Under the pieces are notes generated by a model. That model saw only the letters and a list, made by a program, of their open reading frames with translations, searched no databases and was not told the DNA's origin. The translations under genes and the position numbers were made by a program. Of a stretch of DNA of 24,902 bases, positions 1 to 12,300 are shown piece by piece. Source of the DNA: Acanthaster planci (Eukaryota > Echinodermata > Asteroidea > Valvatida > Acanthasteridae); contig NW_019091576.1 in assembly GCF_001949145.1 (NCBI RefSeq), positions 405,181 to 430,082 of the forward strand, in the 5' to 3' direction. Numbering within the stretch: the first letter of the stretch is position 1; every line of letters begins with the position of its first letter.

Positions 1-179
1 AGTGGAAAGAAAAGACGTATTACACATTACAACGGACGTGTCTACGATGACCACTGAGAGACATACGAGTTGTGGATTTTGGACATATCGTTGTCTCTTA
101 CGGGAAAGAACAAACAAAAACTCACGTGAAACAATGTGAACTATCATTGTTTCAGTGCAGTTTTTCTTGATTTTTATAG

Positions 180-332
180 GCACAATTGGAACCTATTGCT
201 ACTACGAGGCCACAGGAAGGAGTGAAGGTGATAGAGCTGTGCTAGTTAGCCCAGTGGTTGCACGTGACATTGGGAGATCTCCGAGTAACTTCTGCTTCAG
301 CTTTTGGTACAGCATGTACGGCCTATCTATGG
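180..332 (+). CDS. Gene 1 exon: MAM domain, middle part
   Basis: The acceptor is TTTTTATAG and the donor GTACGT; both introns are phase 1. The translation has the MAM hallmarks: a G-x-Y-x-Y-x-E-A strand ([10 protein letters not shown]), a V-L-x-S-P-V strand, and [14 protein letters not shown], which is the family signature around the third conserved Cys. The N-terminal third of the domain must lie in an exon before position 1. MAM domains mediate homophilic or ligand contacts on the cell surface. Confidence 0.88.
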
Positions 333-3300
333 GTACGTTTACCGATAATAAATAGGGTTTGTACGGTATGTGTGGGGTAAAATAAAGCATAGCATTTCTG
401 ATTTCTGCATGAACACTTCATACAGATTTAGAGAGAAACAGTGCCATATCTGCACGACTTAAAATGTATTTCAATGAGGCAATGTGAGCCCGAAGCAACA
501 TCCTCCACCTTAGCTCATTTGTGTTAAGATGGATATGAAAAGGAAATGGTATATTTCTCCGCCTCATCTTTGGTGATTTGGCAAACAAAGGAAACAACCT
601 GACCAAATCCAAACTTTTCTTGGTAGGGTCAAACACATTAACGTTCATTGGAAGTTCCAACGTGGTTTCATGCCTACACAAGAGTTGCTCTAAATGACTT
701 ACGGTGCACGGCAATTTGTTCCTGCGCAGTTGACTTGTAGTCATTTTTTTGCAACATCGTCCTGACAAGTTTTCACAATCAATGCAAAACCGTGCCAGCC
801 AATCGACCTAAACTCAATCTAGAATGAAATCAATATTTCACAAAAATGCGCAAAATTTCTCACCAAGACATCAATGTTAACTTTTCCCATTTTGCTTTCA
901 TTGTGTGACTGCAAACCTCACTCTCATCGCTCTCTCTGATCACACATTCAAAATACCCAAATTGTTCCATGATTATATTTCGTTTTCTTTGCAATATTTA
1001 GAGCCATGCGAGTCACATGTCTGGCAGGCAAATACTCCTTTCCCAACCCCCCCCCCCAAAAAAATAGTTGTTTCCACCAGCACACATATGTACCATTTCT
1101 CGCAGGCACTCTCAATGTGTACGGGGTCCCGATTAACGGAAGCATTGATGACGGGGAGGTTGTCTTCACACGGAGTGGACAGCAAACCACAAGCTCAAGG
1201 ACTTGGCTTTTTCAGTCGATATGTCTCTCAGGCCCTGCTCCCAGGTTCAAAGTAGCCTTTGAAGCGGTACGAGGCAGTGGCTACACGTCGGACATTGCAA
1301 TCGATGACTTGGTTGCGTCGGGTAGGAAACCATTTCTTTTTACGAACATAAGGGCAAATTTAGTGTCGAATTTAGTGAGGGGAAAGTTCCTCTCGTTTGG
1401 AAACACTTATCCCCAACCTCCTTTGCGAGAAATTATTCATCGCTGTTTACACAAAGTGACCAAAAAACCGAATAGGCCTAATCGTTTATAATTGACCTCG
1501 AAGTTCCCATCCATTTTACTTGCATCTGGGTGGCCGGGGACCTTTACATCCAGGAAAGGAATTCCTCTCCTCCTCTGTTCCATGGTGAACGTGATGTTGG
1601 GATGCAGGTCGTTGAGGTGATCCAGGAACGCCTGCAGGTGCTGGGGGGCCATGTGGTCAAATGACAACCTGCACAGCGCATCGTTCCATCATCCCAGCAC
1701 CAAGTCATCAGTCAACCGTGCATACATAGGAAACGCATCCCACAAGAACACATCGGCCATGGACGCAGAGGTGATTATACGATAAATCGGCGACTGTCAA
1801 GCACTCACACATCAAGGAACACGTCATCAACTCGCAAGCAGCTCAACTCCCCACTACCACACACCAGTGAGCGCACTCAGTAGCCTTTCAGTCCAGCAGA
1901 TCTACCATCAAGCAAGCCGTTCTGCTCCAGTGCACCTCCAGCATCCTCTCCAAACCAGCATTCACAGGGCCAGGCAACCAGTCACCCTCCTGAAGACGAA
2001 CAGAGCATACTGTTCAGAACGTCGAGTGTTTATCATCGGTTCTTTTCAGAACCACACACTCCATAAAAGAGATATTTTCTTGAAAATGGTGCAACCGCAA
2101 GCCTAACCTTATTTAGTACTTCCACCGAGCATAGCTTCAAGACTGATCTTTTAATAGTATTCATTAATGAATTAATCTATAATTAAAACAATATATTTGT
2201 AACTAAGTACCTCGGTTAGCATTTTCCAAGTCTTACATACCATGAGATATTGAAAACATTCCTCAATCCTTAACATTATGAGATTGTGATGGATTTCTTT
2301 GTGTATAGGGTTAATACTGTCCACTGTTTGTCACTGACACTGAACTTGGATACACAATGTTCTGTTCACCACTTTATTGTGACAAATGTGAGTAATCTCA
2401 ATTCACCAGAGCTGATCAGCAATACCGATTCGACCGTTTGCACATGCCACATGCCCGGTCTCCGGAACAAGATCATTCTCACAATGTAACCAGGCCTCCA
2501 AATTTAAGTCGCACACTGCAAGAGTTCAATTTCCACAACTTTGCTGTACTGTAGTCCTGAAGACACTTTCTGGGTGGCCATGTTTATACAAACAAAGCAC
2601 TTATGCGTTGTGTTATGAACAATCTAAACGATGCACCCAACAATCAAAGTCCAATAGCGATGGGAAACGGTCACATATACGAATATTCAATATAGGCAAC
2701 GTTATGGTCGAGTTCGGGCCGCCTGTTTTTGACGCGGGTTTCTTGTTCTCGCGCTCGAACGGCGAACATGACTCAAGAACACTGTTCCCGGAACAGGATC
2801 ACGCAACACCTCCTCGTCATGGTTTTAAAGGAACACACGGAACAACTCGTGAGATTTTGAGTTTTGCAAAATAAACATTAATTATTTTCCGTAATACAGA
2901 AATGAATGTTCCTGTTTATATAGAAAGAATTCAGCCCATCCAAGCATTAACTATCGAATAACGTAGCCTACATGGACGCCGCCATGTTGCATGTCACTAA
3001 CTACCTGCGATAACCGGTCGTTTGTACCCGGCGTTCGAGCGGCCGACCTACGAACAACAAATCGAGCTGTTCGTGAACAGACGTGAACATGCCGCCCGAA
3101 CTCGGCCTATGTGGGGATCAACAAGCAAAACAAGCGACATACAAAACCAAAATTGCTCCTCGATCTACACAACAATCAGAATCTCTAACATCTCAAGAGA
3201 CGCCTTATTACCCAAATTGTGCCTTAAAACATTCGACAAATATCAAATATACCGAACTATGACAAGCAACACCTCAGGCTCAAAATGGCCTCTCCGCTAA

Positions 3301-6300
3301 TATCTGAATGGCAAGACCTATGTTTAGAAAGGTCCGAAAAACAAGCGCCCCCAATTGGCCTGCACAGAAAGCAAACAAATTCATTTTTGTATCCGCAACA
3401 ACGAAAACCCAATCGTACCGATGAAGTATAAATTTTCAACCTGACACTGATTCATTTTAACAAATTACTAATTCGTTTGATTAAACGAACATTAATTTGT
3501 TATTTCGAATTAGCAATTCATCATTAGGCCTACGAATCATTAATTCGTTAATTAAAACAAATTAGTAATTCGTTAAAACGAATTAGTGTCATCAGGCTGA
3601 AAGTGTGTACTTCAGTGGCACGATTGGGCTTTCGTACGCAACAAAGATCAAAAATGTGTATTGAAATGGCTGGTATTTTCAATCGAGTTTGTCTCGGAAT
3701 GCCTGGTTTGGCAAGATTGTGAGGTTTTGTCTCTTCGTGAAAACACTGACGAGTTGTTGGCTGCTCAGTTTGTACTGTTATTTGTTCGTTTGGAGGTAAT
3801 TTAGCAGTGTACGTACACTGATACTTTCAGTATAATGCATGCCATCTCTGGAAAGAAATTTGTTAAAAATAGAATGTGACCTGCAACTACGTACCATATT
3901 TTTCTATTTCCATAATTATTCATTTCTACATGTAGTAATAGTGATTGCAAGTTACGATTCTTTATAAGTCGCTAAAGTGATGCCTCATTATTTAGGAAAG
4001 TTCAGTGCGTGGACACTTTGAACTCCAATGCAGAATATTGACTGTTTTGAGAAATCCCATTTGCTGCCTGCACAACTATTCGAGTCCAGACTAAAGGTAT
4101 TGCATGTGGTTCAATGACTCAGATTTCCAGAAACGGCTCAGGACAGCACCATATCCAGCTTCTCGTGTGGGGGGGGGGGGTTCAAAGCAAATGGAGCTTT
4201 AGGCTCATTCAACGTGATGTTGGGGGAGGAAAAATATTAAAAGCCATAGCCGGGGAACCCTTACTTGGGGTCTTGATGCTAATATTTGATAAATAAATAT
4301 ACCGATTTCTTTTTTACCTATGTGTGGAAACTTTCAACAAAATCCGTCAGAGGGGGCAGGTTTTCCCCTCCCCCTGGATGCAGCACTGGATCTTAACGGG
4401 AGAGGCAAATGTCACTTCTAATCATTTCAAAATGAGGAGAACTGTTGTCAAAAGTTTCTTCCCGCTGAGAGTGTTCAATAGTGTAGCGGTCCTCGTCGAC
4501 GGAGCCTCGGGCTTGCCCTCGGCCGACCCAACGAGCGGCTGAAGAGGCGACCAGGGGGATAGGTCCGTTAGGAGGCAGTCTACCGCTAGGTGCCATAGCT
4601 ATCTGGGAACACTGGCGGATCGGGCATTAGGCAGAATGGCGATGGGGCTTTTACCTATATGCTAGGCCTTCTGGGGGAAACTCTACCCCAGGGTCAACAG
4701 TGATACGTGCTGGTTTCTAGATTAGTCCGGTTTATATATTGATCAAAATGGTCTCCTATTCAGGTGATTCCTATGTAGGTGTATAATTTATGATTTACAA
4801 CTGTCTGTAAGCACCGATACAATCCTGGCAATTAATTAATTACAGGGCTGCTAATTAGTGGTGGGGATGCTCAATTGAAACCACCAAAGTACTGCTTCAC
4901 CCTAACGGACAGAAGAAGCTGACTTACACGTACAGCACTGTCCCCCGCGGACGATCTTCGTTAATAGAGCCCGAACTGCCCGTACTACGTCTTGCTAGTC
5001 AAAGAGTAGACCGCGAGCTGCCCGCACGTGGGCCTTTTATACCCACACGCCATCGCTCTAAATCGTGCAAAGGCGTCAAACCACCAGACTCATCAGCACA
5101 ATTTATGCCGAACAATTGCAACATTAACTAAGGGGACACTCTATTCTCCCTATTTCGCTGCAATAGCTTTATAATCGATTGTAGGCATCCATTCTTTTCC
5201 TGAAGCTGAACAGCCAATGGATCATTCATTTTAACAGCTAGAAAATACGGTTTGTAATAAACTAGAGTACAGTAGGTAGAACAATTATTGCTGGAAAATA
5301 TAAAGTCTCTAATCCTGAAATTAGCTGTTAATCACAGCTATATTTATAAGCTACAATGCTTTTCAGAAAACAATGCTTGCTACCTTGCAATGAAATCCAA
5401 TGATCACATCACAGTACGCTTTGTCTTTTAATCACCCGTTCTGCTCTCAGTTTTTTCCAGTGTCACGGTGTTGTTCTGGGATTCCACCACAATCTTCCCA
5501 CCTGTCGGTGGAATATCTCACATAGTAGAGGGCGAAGACCAATCCTTTCTCTGTCAGGTTGTTGACCTGCAACAAGGGGCATCTTTCAGGTGGACAGTGG
5601 ACTACCAGGAAGTGACGCCGGACAGAAGCAGCAGCCTACGAGACAATAGCGGACTTTACACGAGCACAAGCGTTCTCACACTACCGGTAATTACGAGTGC
5701 ACGGCACGGCAAGGTAGTACAATGCCACGCCCAACCAACAAACCAATATCCCTTAAGTACTGTGGCAACGATTTACGTCAAAGGTGAGTAGCTTTTCTTG
5801 AATTTTTCAGCTGTAATAGTTCCGTGTTGGATGCTCCAATTCAGCAAGAACTGCTGAGGGTGGTTGTAGCTAGTTAAAGGCGCGTCCAGTCAAGGTACTT
5901 CGATCAAACAATCATCTTGGCTTCGACCAATTCCACAAAAATTGCTCCAACTGTGAGCGCTTTTTACAGTGTGCATTTCAGTGAAAATCTCTTCTGTTTT
6001 TTTTTTCCCGGGCAGTTCCACCGAAGCAAAGCAATCTGTCACTGTATGACAGCGATGGCATCTTAGGTGTGAGTGTTAGCGTCGTGGAAGGTGCGCCAAA
6101 GGCATTCTTTTGCACAGTTAAGCTAACAAGACCGGCTGCTACCATCCAATGGCTCCTGAATGAAGCCAATCAAATGACCGACACCCCTCCCTCTGGAGGA
6201 AGTGACGGATTGATGGATACCACCAGCAGCTGGACGCTGGTACCCAGCCGAGCCAACCACGGGCAGAGGGTCAAGTGTGTGGCGAGTACACCCGAGTCAG

Positions 6301-9300
6301 AGAGTCCGTTACCGTCAGTGACGGTTACGCTGGATGTTGAAGGTACAGTTTATGTTTCCGTTTGAGTGGTTAGGATACGATCTGTCGAACCCCAACCCCC
6401 AAAATTATGAACTGAACAAGCCTAACCCGAAACTTCAAATACTAAACCCAAAGTTAACTTTTCATCACAGATTTAGCTTACAGGCTAAAGTAAAGCACCT
6501 GAACATGTACATGCACAAGCATACCACAGATTTAATACAGAGCCAGTCGTAAATGAGATCTAGCAGCATGTTTTTTTAAAAGAGAACCAGACACCAGTGT
6601 TGTAGTCGAGTACTTTCCGAGTACCAACGTTCTCCACAAAATACTGAACTGGGTAAGAGGAATAAAGGCAGAGTGCACAGGCATTTGATGGTAAATGTGC
6701 AAAGGTAAGATTACAAAATAAATGTCAGACTTAGACTCAGCCGAGTACTTTCCAAGTACTGTTGTCCTAAAAAGTTAATTTTAATCAAACAGTGATGGTC
6801 TGAAGTCATTATGTTGCTTTATAATCTTATCTTTATGCATGTACCATCAAATGCTGACGTAATTCTGCTTTGTTCCCTCCTAACTAGTTAAAATATTTGG
6901 AAAAGAACTTGGTTCTCAAAACGTACTCGACTACATCACTGCCAGACACAGCTCACAATAATAGCAGACCCACACACCAACCACACATACACTTGAATCG
7001 CATTCTCATCCTCACATTACTTGTACTTAATATCAAAATTTTAAAAACTTAACATAAATCTTATAACAATAAACAAAGGAAGCTGTTGGCAGACATTCAG
7101 AAACTGACATTAAACTGTCGAAGTCGTCAACTTGTGATTGTTGAGCTTATTTGTGTTACACAGCACACATTGCTAACCAACGATGCCCAACCTTCTTGTT
7201 GTCGATTGCACCATGGCTGAGACTTCAACCGAGATGGGGTTACTCGACCGGCCGTGTTGATGGATATACCATTTAGTGTCTTAACTGGATGCGACCATCT
7301 CAGCATTGGTCACCAGTTTTGCGTTTAATAATGTATGCCATCCCGGCTGAGCAATTGTCTTTGTGGCTATCCATTTTCCTTGTTATATGACCAAAGTCAT
7401 GTAGAGGGCCCTTCCCAATATGTAACATGAAAAACCTTCATTTCGAGGGACAACCCGGAGCTAGAGGTATTTCTATTTCTAACATACGTCTTACTGTTTC
7501 CCGATGTGAACATTTAACATTTGGTCAAGAAAAGGTTCCGTATTTTCTACTTGCACTAGACATGACAAAACATTAGAAACAAAACAAAAAATAATAAAGA
7601 TGACAGCAGAAATAAAAAACAAAGATAAAACAATAACATTACATTCTTTTTGTTACTGTGAGGTGTTCTTAAGTTCTATTTGTCGCGACCTTTTCTTGTT
7701 TTCAGGACCCCCTGACACTCCCTCTATAACAGGCAGCCAGGAGATGACTGAAAATGAACTAGCTCAGCTGGTATGCCAAGCCGACTTGGGCTATCCTAAC
7801 GACTGGGGCCTGGTGTGGTCTACAGGCGGTTTACCTGCCCAGGGCTCGCTGACCACCGCTGTGACAACATCAGGAAACCGGTTCAAATTCACCAGCACGT
7901 TGAACTTCCAGCCAGCGAGAACAAACAACGGGGACATGATCACTTGTTCTGTGGCAAGGGGCTCTTTAACCCAAGGCCTTACGGAGACTTTTGGTCCCAT
8001 CAATGTCAAATGTAAGATATCACGCTCCCCCCTCCTTAGAAGAGTAATTACCGGTGCTGAATGTCTTGTGTTGTTTCCGAAGTGCTGGCATTTGATCATT
8101 TTCCCCATTTGTTTTTGAAACAGCCGTTATTCCAATTTGATCTAAATATCTGCAGGTGAATGCACGTTGGCTTTGGGTCAGACTTATTTTGACGCAAGAA
8201 ATGGGACGGAGAGCACCCCAACCTTTGTGTTGGTTATTGTTTGATTGGAAACTTAGGAATTCTTTTCAGACATCTTTGGGATGTATTAGGGTAACGATAG
8301 TCTGGAGTGTGTTTAGCGATTGAACATGTGGGGGATCCCTCCGTCCCACATCTTGCTGGGTATAGAGACTCTGGGAAAGAGAAAGCGTTGTTTACACAAT
8401 GACACTTAATAAGATATATTGCTTTGTGGAGGGCTCTCCTCTTAATTAAGCCCATGAGCTTCAAGGTGCTCTGCAAATATGCTGCAGAATTAAAAATAAA
8501 ACAGAAAGAATGCCGAAAGACATTGGGGAGAAATGGCGTCATTTTTAACATCCCTGGGCAAAATAAAATGCCTTGATTAAGAGCTAATGCAAAAAAAGAG
8601 AATGTAGTCATTAAAAAAGCACCTTTGTGCTCCATCCAATCCAAAGTAAATATTGTTATGGCAATTTTGACATGAATTTGGTGCCTATTGAGCTCTCTGC
8701 CAATGTAAATTCCTTTCCATAAAAAACAAACACTTTAGCTCTGGAAAACCAAGAAAAAATATCGAATGAGTGCACCTTTTAAGAAGACTGTCTTGAAATG
8801 ATGCTATTACTTCGCAGCAAGTGGAAAGTTGTATGATTATGCTTTCAAATAAAATGTATACCAAAGTCCCTTTGAAAGTGTTTGATTAAATTTGACATGA
8901 ACAATCTTTCTTTTCCACCTCGTATTCGAAACTCTAGACCCCCCATACTTTTCTGACCTGGAGACGCCAAGAACGGTCAGTGAGGGTGATGACGTCATGT
9001 TTACTTGCCGCGCAGATGCAAACCCCAAGCCCGCCAGATTCATCACTTGGGAAAAGGTGGGATCCCCAAACACCCTATCCTCAGTCTACAGCAATGGTTC
9101 AAGCAGCCTAGCACTGCTCAACATCAGCAGGGAGCAGGCTGGCCGGTACAGGTGCCGTGGGGACAATGGTGTCCCGCCCGTTGTGTATTCCAGTCAGATA
9201 AACGTCACCGTGCGATGTGAGTATCCGTAATACCTGCATGCAGCATGCCCAAACTCTGGACACCAATGCTGTCACTTGTTGTGCCTTTCCACATAACGGT

Positions 9301-12300
9301 GGCTGCAGGGGAAGATTTTACACCTCAGGGCTTCGCCGGAATGAGTTTGACTCTGAAACGTTGCATTAAATGTGCATGGGCAAATTGAACATTATATTTT
9401 CTTTCTATTTGAAAATAAGACATGCGGACCACCCGTAATGTTATGCGCCAATATGTCTCCTGTCCCACATTTGTAAGATAATTACGTCATTTTTTCATGG
9501 GAGGCGAGAGACAAATTAATGAAAGAGACGTCTTTGATAACAGATGAAAACGTATTGGTTTATCTGGTTTACATTGCATCATCAATTGGTCAGTTTGGTA
9601 GCATGTTCCTCATGCGTTCACACCGTCATCTTGCCCATGCGCACCACCTCCATGAAGTATCAAATTACGTGAAAAATGCCTTCTCACCTGATGTGCAGTT
9701 AAGCCCCGTCCACCTATGGACATCTTGATTCAACAAGGAGGTCTCACCTCGGACTCTCTGACGATCGCGTGGACGCCAACCAACGACGGAGGCGAGGAGC
9801 AGTGGTTCTACGTCAATCACCGTGAACTGGAGTCGACCGCCGACTTCGACCCCGCCACGAGAAGTATCAGGCTGTACAATGTGAGCATGTTCACAGTGGT
9901 GGGTCTGCATCCCGACACTGCGTACGAGGTTGAGGTGTACGCCGAGAACGCCAACGGAGTCAGTGGCGCAGTGAAAACAGTGGGGACCACTAAGCGTAAG
10001 TATTGTTTATTGCAAGCCAAAACGGGGTTTATTCACGACTGCATGAAAACTGTCAATGCATAAGATATATATACCATCACAAGCATGAATCGACTGAGAG
10101 ATTACGACGGACGGTCACAGCGAGCCCAAACACTCATCAGTAAAAATAAACCCCAATTAACATGCAGTGGCGGCAGCGGGGGTTGTCAGATTTTAAGTTT
10201 CTAGCAAATTGATGATGGTGCCCTCTCTTGTTCATTTCTTTTCTGTTTCTTTCGCTCTATCCGTTTTTAACTATCATATTTCCCCGCGGGGGCAAGCAGT
10301 GCCCCAGACAGACTATGCTACTGTAGTTAGCTGCTTTCCTACGTTTAGGCCTAAGATACTGTTTGCGGTTATTACTTTATTTACCTACTTCGTGAGACAA
10401 TTTAAACTCCGGTGAAACATTCATGCCAGTGACAGTTTCTCTAATCGCCCGAATTTCAAACTGGAAGAGACAGCTTCATATTTTTGTAGTCCAATATTTA
10501 TTTCAGTTGTTTCACAGCAACGTCGAGCAGACACCTGCTAGCTTCCTGAATGAAAACAACTGTTGATCAAGAGTTGCTAGAAAGATGTCGAATTCCACAG
10601 AATAGAGAACAAAAAAGAATATTGAATGTTGAATTTTTTTGCCATCGATAGGGTCCTCTCTTGCACATTTGGGGTATATTGCTGGTATGTCTGTAGAAGC
10701 TTTGATTCTGCTCCTCAGCATCATAACAAACCTTGTCCTTTGCTGGAAATGGAGGATCACTACTAAGCAAGGTAAATTCGTTTGTTTTGCAAAGCTTATA
10801 CGTTTTTGTTCTGTCACCACGCAGACAGTAGAATTGACAGGCTAATTTTCGTTTTCATAAGCCCCAATATTCGACCCTTTATTACTTTCGTTTTGTATTG
10901 CTTTGCATGCATCACTGAGTCTTTACGTTCTTGGATAAGATTTCTTATTGTTACGGCAGGCTAGGCATTACATGAATTTCCGTTTGTTTTTCTTCTTTTC
11001 CAGAAAAACAACAACGTGCCTCTGAAAGGTAACTGGTATAGCTAATCAGTCAATTTTTTTTATCGATCACGACATGGAACCAAAATCTTGAATGAACAGC
11101 ACTGTTTCAAATATTTCCGTTCTCGGATCGGATTACTTGAGTTGGCATTCATAGTGAACTACCTGTTGAGAAAATCAGGACTGCAAGGTTTTCTTTTGGT
11201 CTATCAAAACGCAGGGAATTTGTGCGCAGTCGGACGAAAATTCCACTTAATGCAATTTGTATTGCAAAACAAACACAATGCATCCTTGTATGAGGCGCAC
11301 TGGATGTGAGGCACATTGCACAAGCCGACTTTCCTGTAAGAGGTCAGTCACCTTGTACAAAATTTTACTCTTCGCAATCCCGTTCCTTTTAATAAGCAGG
11401 AGAGCAAAGACGGGAGCGTCACCCCGGGTAGTGGAAGTAACCGAGGACTACGAAATTATGAGTAAGTCGCCCGTACATCACACTGGAGGGGGAAAAGTGG
11501 TCTACAATGCTGTTGTAGTTCCCTTGTTTGGTCTTTAACCAACTCTGGCAAAGAAAAAAACAAAAACGGTTTTTGTCTATGCTCATCGTGCCCGTCGATT
11601 TTAAGTATGCGCGTCATTTTTTTCCTCTGCAAGAGCTGCTAAAGCCCCCTGTATATTGCTTCACGGCCTTAGCATTTTTTTGCAGGCACTCGATCTTCTG
11701 CTTAGGGGTGATAGATTTCGACAAGATCGATGTTGAACAATAATAGCAGACTTTGGATACGAAGTTGTTTGTTGTCAGCCTATGGCCGTGTCCGAAACGG
11801 GTTTCCAGAGCCACGGCTAGGTCTATCGTCTACGCATCTCCGGACCTTTCCAATAGAGGGAAGACCTAGACCTAGCTCTAGACAACCGATTTGGATGTAG
11901 CCTACAATATAATAAAGCAGGTCTAGTTCCAAGACTCGACAACGTGTGTCTGCAATTGTCTCTACAACCAACCCTGGAGGAGAAAAAAAGCCGCGTCGCT
12001 GCTTTTACGGGGCCTAAGAAAGAATAAAGTAATTTGACAGTTTGGGAAGTCACATCTAAGATACACCATTTTGTCTGATCTGGGGATTTTGATATTGACC
12101 TCATAAATTTGCGGAAGAAAAATATTCCAACGACTGCTCATTGCCAATACATGCTTCAAAGGCGCCATCATGGCCCAAAGGCGTGCATCAATTCACGGGG
12201 TGCTAAAAAACTATTCGGCTTTTTTTTTGCAGGTATACCTATGCGGACTATCCAAGCAAAAACTGCTGCAGTAGCCGAATCCACATACGACAACATCGCT

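Larger units (their letters stand above)
1322..5450 (+). other. Gene 1 large intron (4.1 kb)
   Basis: Holds the Penelope-like fragment (1499-1667), a CpG-rich stretch with inverted similarity (about 2700-3120), the AT-rich foldback (3374-3668) and a second GC- and CpG-rich block (about 4470-5110) containing TTTTATACC. The remainder shows nothing recognisable. No Ig, MAM or other domain-coding exon is evident. Confidence 0.65.

Noticed and set aside
4393-4596. Overlapping open frames in the GC-rich block near 4400-4600
   Set aside because: High GC lengthens open frames by removing stops; no protein-like pattern on either strand.
5461-5467. Alternative acceptor AG at 5459-5460 for the first Ig exon
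   Set aside because: It would leave one base before the reading frame and clash with the phase-1 donor at 1321; AG at 5449-5450 keeps frame.
8234-8644. 136-codon minus-strand open frame
   Set aside because: Its C-terminal part is the TIR element copy A; similarity to the 22264 frame is repeat homology, not protein conservation.
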